Source: Diphasiastrum complanatum (lineage: Eukaryota; Streptophyta; Lycopodiopsida; Lycopodiales; Lycopodiaceae). From it: a DNA stretch of 64,000 nt. This document shows positions 1 through 8,704 of this stretch, one piece after another. A program made the translations under genes and the position numbers. The stretch's first letter is position 1; every line of letters starts with the position of its first letter. The notes below the pieces were generated by a model, which saw only the letters and a list, made by a program, of their open reading frames with translations, was not told where the DNA came from and searched no databases. Location: positions 27,136,769 to 27,200,768 of the forward strand of contig CM055095.1 of the NCBI GenBank assembly GCA_029204225.1, written 5' to 3'.

Positions 1-228
1 TTAAAATCAATCCTATTGAATCAACAAGAAACTATATGCAAAATAATTAACAATCTTTGTGCTCATCCATATAGGGAGACTTATCTTCCAAGGGGAGCCA
101 AGCTCATCGACAAAGAAAAAAATTTCATTCAATAAAGGAGGCTAAATCATCCACATGGGGATCATAGCTCACTCACTAGTGGAAATTGTCAATTTAGAAG
201 CTAGAAACAATAATGAAGCTTGAACGTC

Positions 229-1604
229 TGTTGGAAGCATTTCTACTCTTCTATGGTGTCTAGGTCTAAGAAGGGATTCGTGCGTAGTATAGTGGTAGAC
301 CGCTCGTCCACCTTCTAAGTTCTACAAAAAGCTTTCAACTGTGAAAGGAAGGGAGCACCAAGGCTTCCCAACTAGTGCTCGGAACGGAAATAAAAACTAA
401 CTTGACTAAGGCTTACCCAACTAGCCAAGATTAACAAAACAATAAAAACCTTGCTAAGGCAGTATCCAACTAGCAAGATCACTAAACTAGATCCTATTTT
501 AACACCCAAAAGGGAGATGGAAATAATAGATTGCGGCTAACTAAGCAAATAGCAAATAAATCATGCCACAATAAAACCAATGAGAAGGAGGCAAGAGGAG
601 GCCCGAGCACCTTCCCTCAAGCTATGCACCTTCCCAAAGGGAACACAAGTGAAATAAAATGATAATCTCATAAATAGAGAAGCATAACATAACTTAATCT
701 CAAAAGTGTTGTGTACATGAGAAATACCTCCCCTCTTATAGCAAGGAGGGTCTTCCATAAGCATCCACTAACTTATGGGATTGGTTTAAAACTAGCCATT
801 CTAAGGCTTCTAAAAACTTCTAACTTAGAACTTAGAACTTTAAAAAGTTTCTAACTTAGAACTTAAGATAACTTAGAATCTTTCTAAGCTTAAGTTTCTT
901 AAGTCTAATTTCTAATCCTAAGTTTAAGTTATTTTATTATTTTAAGCTTCTACCCATGGACTTACAAAACACATGCCATGGTAGAAGTTTATTGGCAAAT
1001 ACTCATACGTGGGCTTACAATACACATGCCACGGGGTTTTATTTCGTTTTTTATATTTTTCACTGTGTTTGCACAGTTGCTAACATTATCCCCCTCCTTA
1101 TTGGATTGGTGGTCCCACACCAATCAAAGCTTTTTTGTCTTGGATCTTTTGAGCTCCCTGGAGGCGAGACTATTGTGGGCGGGTTTGATAGATTTTGTTG
1201 CCGATACCCTCCATCATCTGCCAGCATAATTTATTAAGGAAGGGTAGTTGCTTGTAATAATGGAACATGCCTTGCAGGAATCCATGGATTTTCCAAAGTT
1301 CGATCATGTTGATATGAAGCGCCGAAGTGAGAGTGAATTAAAGTAGAATCACTGTGCTACTGTATAGTGGGTCCTATCAGTTGATAAGGATCAGTTGGCC
1401 TCGCCACGAGGCAAGTCGATGAGACACGCGTCCCGCCAATGGCAACCTGGGTCATGCATGGGTTGCCTGAGTGAATAACTATATGTACAGTGTAATTTCA
1501 TTTTGAGAAATACAGTTGCTATGTGAGCTTGTGGTGGAGAGTGTTTTTCTATTTGTGTTACTGTGTAGCATGATCTGTGTTCCTGTTCGAAGCAAATTCT
1601 AAGT
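229..1604 (+). repeat. LTR-like dispersed repeat, copy A
   Basis: This stretch opens with TGTTGGAAG and matches 7606-8704 in the same orientation for about 1.1 kb. The similarity starts abruptly at that TG in both copies, and the flanks left of it differ. It ends just before a tRNA-Met-type primer binding site at 1605, so the simplest reading is the 5' LTR of an LTR retrotransposon. A possible TATA element (ctatatgtacag) lies near 1470. The last part (about 1340-1604) aligns poorly to copy B, and the terminal dinucleotide before the primer site is not a clean CA, so the right LTR boundary is uncertain. No gag or pol follows. Confidence 0.55.
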
Positions 1605-1617
1605 TGGTATCAGAGCC
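1605..1617 (+). other. Primer binding site (initiator tRNA-Met type)
   Basis: TGGTATCAGAGCC is complementary to the 3' end of plant initiator tRNA-Met, the usual primer site of copia and many other plant LTR elements. The same motif follows the LTRs at 53535, 54290 and, with changes, at 15479 and 36713. Confidence 0.8.
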
Positions 1618-1949
1618 ATACAGGGAGTGTACACAGTACAACATCGTCGTTGAAGAGAGCTTCAGGAGAATTGTCTTCTGAGAGTTTGGGATTTACGGCG
1701 TGTTGAAGACGGAAAGAGAAGCATTGGTGCACGATTTCTAGTTTATAGAGGCTTGCAAAGCTCAACAGAGGGATTATGAGCCTGTGCATAGCATCAAACA
1801 GGGAAAAAATTGGTGAAAAAATTGACAATTTTGAAGCCAGTTCAAAATTGAAACCGGGTTTGGGGTTACGGTTTTCTACACATAACTGGTAAATTCTTCG
1901 CTGTTTGTGCACCGTTTTGGATGCCGTAAGGATAGGAAGGAAGCTAATT

Positions 1950-1953
<4 letters not shown>

Positions 1954-2035
<82 letters not shown>
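1954..2035 (+). repeat. (TC)n microsatellite, about 41 units
   Basis: An uninterrupted CT/TC run of about 82 bp lies 105 bp upstream of the ATG of the BAH-like gene. Pyrimidine-rich tracts are common in plant core promoters and 5' leaders, so it may sit in the leader of that gene. Read as protein it gives a meaningless Leu-Ser repeat. Confidence 0.95.
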
Positions 2036-2038
<3 letters not shown>

Positions 2039-2140
2039 CTGTATACTCCACCAATATTCTATTTTTTTTATTTTGGTTCACCTTATCTGAAGATCTACAC
2101 AGTATTTCACATATCCTACATTATCATTACATCATCCATT

Positions 2141-3456
2141 ATGGCCTCTACTCAATCAAGGAAGCCCAAGAATCAACTAGCTTCCATTGTTGCACACATC
2201 AAAGATTCCAATGAGCATTGGGTGCCCCATACATTTTCAACTTTTGACTGGGTTTACATGCAACCATCGGGCAAAGGAACTCACAAGGTTGCAAAGAGGA
2301 AGCGAAACAACCAAGACTACCATTGGAAAGGAAGGATCCACGAATTCAAGATCGACCAAAACGGCGAATACCTTGCAAATGTGCAACACGTATACATGCG
2401 TCGAGATATTTTATTGGATGTGGTTGTTGCTGATAGAACCATACAGTCACATTGTAGGTCTCACCTATTTTATTCTTGTGTAAACTATTATGTTTGAATT
2501 ATTATTATGTCATTGTAATGGATAATCATGTTGCATTAATGCCTGGTGCAGATGTCTTTCCTTCAAATAGCTTCGACTGGCAAAACGTGAAGTCCTTCAC
2601 TGGAAAATTCTCCGCCATACACCCCAAATATGGAGAACTAATATATGGTGGGTTGGCATCCTCTGTCCTGATCAAAATGGGCATTTTCTTTTATGATCAC
2701 ATGTACGAAGTTCCAAAAAAAAACTGTGGCCAAGGCAAATTAGCACCAATTTCTGAGCCTGCGATCAATTCTCACGAGTGGCCATATGTTGACCAACTAA
2801 CTATTGAATTAACGAAGAGGCAACTTCTCAAAGAGATTACCGGTAATGTGAAGCCAACATTCGGATCCAAATGAGTCTACACTAGCATCTCTGTGCCGAT
2901 CACCGTATTTGTTGCCATATTTAAGGCGGTCCCCTTTAGGAAAACAAACACAATGAACAGAATCATCACTGTTGGATAACATATTTGTCGCATGGGATTC
3001 AAAGGAAATGGAGCATAAAGGAGATTTAATAAGGTGTAAGCTCTCTTGTGAAACAATTACCATAAGATATCATATTTCACGTCAAACATGCTCCTTAAGT
3101 TTCATCTATAGGCGATATAAGTTTGGTCATGGCCGATGGGACCCTCTGGACACGGAGACGAATCAGCAAGAAGTGGAGATATCCATACATTTGCCCCATG
3201 ATGAAATACGAGGAATTTATATAAATAAGGAGTGCAGCCTAGAAGATCTTCGACATATGCCTGGATTGACTTTTGTTGATGTGCCAGTAGATTTTGTCTT
3301 CACTTGTAATGGACAAAATGTGAGTCCCTAATCTCCATCAGATTCCTGAATTTTAAATAGTAATGTTGAATAAATATAGGATTATTAACTTTGTGTCTGG
3401 TTTTGCAGATACGGAGACGAGCCGAAAAAGATCATGAATGTGTTTCATTTTTTTAA
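2141..3456 (+). CDS. BAH-like domain protein, four exons
   Basis: I assemble the CDS as join(2141-2453, 2552-2842, 2961-3319, 3409-3456), 336 residues; every junction is GT-AG and phase-consistent (introns of 98, 118 and 89 bp). Residues about 33-135 resemble a bromo-adjacent homology (BAH) domain. They show an entry Asp-Trp-Val-Tyr, a central Trp-Lys-Gly-Arg-Ile strand, an acidic Arg-Asp-Ile turn, and after the first intron a FPSNSFDW segment followed by a Phe-Thr-Gly-Lys strand. BAH domains bind nucleosomes or modified histone tails and act in nuclear chromatin silencing; that role is inferred here from the fold only. The middle is unrecognised. The C-terminus (strands, a Leu-Glu-Asp-Leu helix, then Phe-x-Phe and NGQNIRR) could be a ubiquitin-like beta-grasp. 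The start is the first ATG after the (TC)n tract. The next gene downstream carries a histone H3-like N-terminus. Sense-strand introns argue for a resident gene rather than retroelement coding sequence. Confidence 0.6.
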
Positions 3457-3719
3457 TATATTTGGTTACGTTTTGACTTTACTTTTGCGTTGTCACATTT
3501 TATATGCCTGTTACTACATTTGTGGATGTCCAAGGTTGAAACTTGTTAGGGTTTAAATCGTTTAGTGATATGCATTTTAATAATATTACTGGTTTTCTTC
3601 GAAGGTTTCCGCTAACTGGCAATTAGGATTTTTACTCATGAGCCTAGACAAGAACATACTATATTGAAAAAGAGGCCAAAACTTTTATAGGGGCACTTAC
3701 TAAAAATAGAACCCTTCAC

Positions 3720-3727
3720 TATATAAG
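3720..3727 (+). promoter_or_regulatory. TATA box of the H3-tail-mimic gene
   Basis: TATATAAG lies 115 bp upstream of the first ATG of the downstream ORF. No ATG occurs between them, as expected for a short unspliced 5' leader. This suggests independent transcription rather than read-through from the BAH-like gene. Confidence 0.6.
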
Positions 3728-3841
3728 GGTGCTTGGGTCCTCATTTCTCCACTTCATCCCTTGAGTGTCAGAGTGTCAGTTTTTTTAAATTCTCTGTTTT
3801 TCATCTCTCGTGTTCTCTGATACGTTTTCAAAGGCTAACCA

Positions 3842-4642
3842 ATGTTGGAGGAAATGGCACGGACAAAACAAACGACTAGAGATCCCAAAGTGACTGCATT
3901 GCTCCATAGGGATGCACTGGCCACCCTCGATGAGATAGAGAGACGGGAGAGCAGAAGCAGGAGTCGGAGTCGCAGCCCTATAGCGTCTCAGGATGATCCG
4001 GCCACTCAGCGTGAAGCTGAGGAGGACATGGCCCATACAGCAGCTGCACAGGAGGACCAGATTGAGCAGCAGCAGCAAGAAGACCAGCAGCAGCAAGAAG
4101 ACCAGCAGCAGCAGGAGGACCAGCAGCAGCAGCAGCCACCACGAGAAAAAAGCCCTTCCCCGACGGAAACTGGGCGGGAGGAAATAATGAAGTTCCTAGA
4201 TGAGGAGCTTGCGGCATCGGGTGAGTTGCCGGTTCTGAATGATTCTTTCTTTGACCCATTTCCACCAGCAATGGGCATGGACACATCAAATTTAGGCATA
4301 TCGGGAGACACCACACCCACCGTGTCACCTCCAAGTCACGGCCCGATGATGGGTCCGATGATGTCATTGCTGGTGGGTGGTTCTGATGAGGGCACCCAGA
4401 TGTCGCACACAACAAGGATGAAGCAGAAGGCGACCCATAGATGGTCAGAGAGAGGAGCACACGAGCGAAAAAGAAAGAATCCTCGCAAGGCAAGCTCTAC
4501 ATCAAAGCGACGGAACCCTGCAGCTCAGCAGCCATCACCACTGCCCACACCGCCAACATCGCCTCCACCGCCTCCACCTCCACCGCCTCCACCGCCTCCT
4601 CCACCACCTCCACCGCCTCCAAGCTATCACAACTCTACATAA
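3842..4642 (+). CDS. Low-complexity nuclear-type protein with histone H3 tail mimic
   Basis: This is an intronless ORF of 266 codons. The first ATG (3842) has weak context (C at -3, T at +4). The second, at 3854, is strong (G at -3, G at +4) and yields M-ARTKQT-TR, identical to the first six residues of mature histone H3. A short L.EI.RR-type stretch near residues 26-36 faintly recalls the H3 alphaN helix. Then come an Arg-Ser dipeptide run (about 36-45), glutamine blocks separated by Glu-Asp (about 73-98), an acidic, aromatic patch (NDSFFDPF, about 139-146) of the type seen in activation domains, a bipartite basic cluster (KRKNPRK...SKRR, about 212-227) typical of a nuclear localisation signal, and a polyproline end. 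I do not recognise a family. Expression, Met removal and any binding by H3-tail readers are inference. It could be a decayed transposon-derived ORF, but the reading frame is intact. Confidence 0.6.
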   Translation: MLEEMARTKQTTRDPKVTALLHRDALATLDEIERRESRSRSRSRSPIASQDDPATQREAEEDMAHTAAAQEDQIEQQQQEDQQQQEDQQQQEDQQQQQPPREKSPSPTETGREEIMKFLDEELAASGELPVLNDSFFDPFPPAMGMDTSNLGISGDTTPTVSPPSHGPMMGPMMSLLVGGSDEGTQMSHTTRMKQKATHRWSERGAHERKRKNPRKASSTSKRRNPAAQQPSPLPTPPTSPPPPPPPPPPPPPPPPPPPPSYHNST

Positions 4643-5134
4643 AGAAGCTTGACATAAAAAATTTATGAAACCCCTAAAGCTATGATAAACTATTTTACAC
4701 ATGTGGGAACATGCTCCACACATGTGAAATGTACTCACAAATATAAAAGACATAAAATTGCCAAGCTAGATTTTTGCCAATTTTTCACACTAATGAGCGC
4801 AAAACAATAGCGGATAGAAACCGCGCACTCTAAGCTATCTCTGAGTAACTAAAAATAAGTCTGATAATAAGCAGCTTTGTTGATAAGCAGTAGCACAATA
4901 ACAACTCTAAAATAAATCTCTAAAAGACTAAGCTAGAATGCTTGAGAGAGTTCAAGCTTGAAAACTTGATAGAGAGCTAAAAACAATACTTTCTGATTGT
5001 GAATGATTTGCTTGATTTAGGAAGCATCGTGTAATAACACTCAGACCCTTCACGATTCACAATAATATTTCAAATCTTGAGAAAGAAATGTATGAACAGC
5101 TGATTTATACTAAGTAATTAGGTCGTCAAATGTG
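4643..5134. other. Non-coding gap, nothing recognised
   Basis: This is AT-rich sequence 3' of the H3-mimic ORF. No ORF, RNA gene or repeat pairing was seen; the 3' UTR of the upstream gene probably lies at its left end. Confidence 0.5.
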
Positions 5135-5565
5135 ATTGCCAGTTGGCTGGTGTCCGTTGGCATTCATCCAATTCAGAAATTGATTGTTGATAAGCGGTGA
5201 AAATTGGCCGTAAACAGTCTATCAGCATAAATGAACTAAAATTGTTACTCTAGAGAAATAAACTAAAACTGCCACAAGCGACAGTGTCGCAAAAAGACGA
5301 CAGTGTCCGGTTTTTGCAAAAAACCTGACAGTGCCCTTAAATCTCATTTAGGGTAGCCCCACACTTTGCCAGAGTCATTTCCTTAACATTTGAGACACTT
5401 TGAAAAATGCAAAAAATGCGACTCTGCATATTTACTCGTAATTCCTATCAGGCAAAAAAGGCAAAAATGACGACACTACATTTTTACACGAGATTCTTGA
5501 CAGGCGAAATATGCGACATTGTTGTCAAACTTCGTGTATTTCTGCAGACTGTGTAAAAACACTTG
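5135..5565 (+). repeat. Dispersed foldback-type repeat, copy 1
   Basis: It matches 51885-52262 in direct orientation: both contain the landmarks ttggctggt, gataagcggt, aaattggcc, cacaagcgaca, gtgcccttaaatctcatt and ccttaacatttgaga in the same order. Inside, a perfect GCGACAGTGTCGC palindrome occurs at about 5279-5291. A loosely repeated motif (cag-gcgaaa-atgcgaca...tttttacacgagatt) recurs three or four times. There is no coding potential. It is probably a non-autonomous element or an LTR fragment. Confidence 0.6.
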
Positions 5566-7605
5566 TAATTAGTAGACTCTATATAGACACATGAAAATCC
5601 GTAGAACTGGATAAACAATGGATGAGGATTAAAACTGATTAGTCGATTAGTAAGAAGGAGAATAATCCAACACCATTCCACAACACAAAATCGCACGAGT
5701 TAGTACAGTGGGGAAGACACGTGTCATAGTTGAGCATTAGTTGTTATCCATGTCCAAAAAAAGCTATACCACTAAACTGCATAAATAGTATTTTAAATCA
5801 TAGTCATGTCTTCCCAAACAGCAGAATGTTTTTTAGCGATAGGCCAAGCCCTAACATTACCATATCAGGGCTTGTGCCATGCTAATCAGTTTATGGGCAA
5901 TTGGTCCATATCAGTTTATATTGTTTTGAGCAATAGTATGAGTAGTTTTTACCGTATATATTTTAACTAGCTAAAAGATATGGTGTGGACAACAAGACAT
6001 CCGAATGGGTATCATTTACTACAGCCATGATTGAATAGTGTCATTCTAAGCAAACTTATGTTTATCAAAACTACACATTCAACCCATTGTGTTTAGGACT
6101 TCATTATGGATAGGTTATACATTATCAAAGAGGTCTTCATAGTTTTTTAGGGCAGATCCGTGCCATTCTAATCCTTATGTAATAACCATGTATCTTATGC
6201 ATATCCATGTTGTCGAAGATCATTTATCGAAAAACCTTGCCAATGGACAACTTATAAGTCATCATTATCGGATTGTTAAACAGGTTGGTAAACGGTAGAC
6301 GATAAAAACAAGAAGTGAGATTTTTAAGCATACAAACTCTTTATTTATTTGCATTAGTCATAGAAAGTTGGTTATGTCCGTAGAACGAAAGCATCATTCC
6401 CTTGACAAGACTAGAAACGTAGATGATTTATACACAACCTGAAATTTATTGAGAGAAGTCATACTTGGATGATTGTAGACGTGTTTTCTTGAGAGGATGC
6501 CATATTATTCCTTTGAGTGCTTTGTTTTCTTTAGAACAATCATTCAAAGCGTTATTGTCATATAAAGCCTATTCATCCTTGTTTAGAATCATATTTATAT
6601 AGTTGAAATCAAAATCTCGAAATAGCATTAATCCAATTGCTATATGAAGGTAGAACGAGAGATATATATACATGTGCACAAGTTTATCGATATGTGGTTC
6701 AAAATTGAACCTAAACGAATGAAGTAAAAGAAGGCCGTAGTAACAATCGATGCTACATGTACAAAAGATGTAAATGTTTTCTCCATTAGTAATCGAATGC
6801 TAGTAAATACTTCGTAGAAGAAACTAGCACTAGACTGGTCAGCTATTTGGATCGTCAAAGGAGCGCTTACCATATGGGTAAGTCCTCATTCATGATATAG
6901 CTTGGAGGAGATGATGTTCACTCCGGATTCTCCATCGACTATGGCTGATTCTCGTGGAAATCCCCAATGCGTGATAGGGATTGTTACATATTTGGCATCA
7001 TTTTCCCTACCCGACCAAGTCCACTTGAGCATGATACCATTCAAAATATTGTTCATCACTTGCATTGTGCAAACTGCCTTGACAATGACAACAGTCGCGT
7101 CACTATTTGTTCAAATAGCGATAGCCACGATCTATCTTAGATGGCACAACGTCTCTATAACATTCTTGTACATATAGTTGCATGTAAATTGTAGATATAT
7201 AGAATTGATTTGCAAACAAGCACTGTAGATGCTTTTATGCATCAATTCATGTTTTCAGACTAAGAGTCAGAATAAGCTCATAGCTATTACAAAATGAAGA
7301 TAGATTTTTGACACGTGATTCGTTCACAATTGTCTTGTTCTCTAGGATCTACTAACTTGTATCTTTATACTCTTTCTGAATCGAGTTATCATCTCATTGC
7401 ATTTAGATTAGTGTCAATATATATGCAATGCTTTCTTAATCATTCTTTCTAATTTTTCTTACTGTTTTGTCTGAATTGTCCGCCTTACTTCTGCACTATA
7501 AGTCGCAATATTTTGCGCTTGTCTACGTAATCGATACCATCAATTCTAATGACTTCGAACTTAGAATCAAGCAGGATCAGTTAAGTCTTTCGAGTCATCA
7601 CCTTG
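5566..7605. other. Non-coding gap with probable solo-LTR remnant at its right end
   Basis: No supportable gene is present; short ORFs here lack family features. The stretch 7066-7125 resembles 39951-40010, and about 7400-7600 weakly resembles about 36460-36620. These partners lie in the presumed 3' and 5' LTR regions of the copia remnant at 36.7-39.6 kb. The right half of this gap may therefore be a decayed solo LTR of that family, cut at 7605 by the repeat starting at 7606. Confidence 0.35.
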
Positions 7606-8704
7606 TGTTGGAAGTAAATCTACTCCGCTAAGTGGCTAGATCTAATGAGAGGTTCGTGTGTAGTATAGTGGTAGACCGGTCGTCCACCTTCTAAGTTCTA
7701 CATAAGCTTTCAATTGTAAAAACATAAACAAATGAAGGGAACACCAAGGCTTTCCCAACTGGTGCTCGAAACGTAAATACAACCAACTAAAGTGTGGTTA
7801 AGACATACCCAACTAACCACATTTGCAACATAAAAAAAAAAAATTTGCTAAGGCAGTACCCAACTAGCAAGAGGTTTAACTAATTCTAATCTAACCCCCA
7901 AAAGGGAATGGAAAATAGTATTGCGGCTAATTAAGCAAATAACAAATAAAAGCATGCCACAATTAAAACTGATGAAAAGGAGGCAAGAGAAGACCCGAGC
8001 ACCTTCCCTCAAGCTATGCACCTTTCCAAAGGGAACACAAATGAGATAGAATGACCATCTCAAAATAGAGAAAGACAATATAGCATAATCTCAAAAGTGT
8101 TATTTACAAGGGAAATGCCTCTCTTCTTATAGCAAGAAAGGCCTTCCATAAGCATCCACTAGCTTATGGGATTAGTATCTAAACTAGCCATTTTAAGGCT
8201 TCTAAGAACTTTAAGATTTCTAATTCTAGACTTAAGCTTACGATAACTTAGAAATCTTTCTTAAGTTTTCTTAAGTCTAAGTTTAAATTAGTTTATTTCT
8301 TTAAGCTTCTACCCGAGGATTTACAAAACACATGCCATAGTAGAAGTTTATTGGCAAATACTCATACGTGGGCTTACAATACACGTGCCACGGAGTTTTA
8401 TTTCTTTTCTTTTTTTACTTTTCACTTTGTTGCTAACATTATCCCCCTCCTTATTGGGTTGGTGGTCCCACACCAATTGAAGCTTTTTCATCCTAGATCT
8501 TTTGAGCTTCTTGGAGGCGAGATTGTTGTTGGCGAGATTGGTAAATCTTGTTGTTGATGCCCTCCATCATTTGCCAACGCAGTTTGTTAAGGAAGGGCAT
8601 GGGTTTGTAGTCGTGGAGCATAGTGAAGCATACCCTAGAGAAAGTTATGGGTTTTCCACAGCTCTACCATATCAACATGTAGTGCCAAAGTGAGGGCTGC
8701 CCGA
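7606..8704 (+). repeat. LTR-like dispersed repeat, copy B
   Basis: This is the second copy of the repeat at 229-1604, beginning at the same TGTTGGAAG. Shared landmarks include tagtatagtggtagacc, the 'cccaactag' segments, the gggaacacaa stretch, and a hairpin around ggtggtcccacacc. It ends less clearly than copy A and is not followed by a primer site. It could be a solo or truncated LTR. The region before it is not purine-rich, so it does not look like the 3' LTR of an element starting at 229. Confidence 0.55.

Noticed and set aside
285..345. tRNA gene (tagtatagtggtagacc looks like a D-arm/A-box).
   Set aside because: There is no acceptor stem pairing, anticodon arm or B-box at the right spacing; the same sequence recurs in repeat copy B at 7656.
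1905..2497. ORFs starting in the TC tract and running into the BAH-like exon.
   Set aside because: Their N-terminus is only Leu-Ser repeats from the microsatellite; the ATG at 2141 is the sensible start.
3978..4493. Minus-strand Ala/Gly/Cys-rich ORFs opposite the H3-mimic gene.
   Set aside because: They are reverse readings of CAG-rich coding sequence with no family features.
229..8704. A complete LTR retrotransposon with the BAH-like and H3-mimic genes as cargo, called as one feature.
   Set aside because: There is no polypurine tract before 7606, the right repeat has no clear end, the sequence left of 7606 looks like another LTR remnant, and the BAH-like gene has sense introns. Kept only as a hypothesis.
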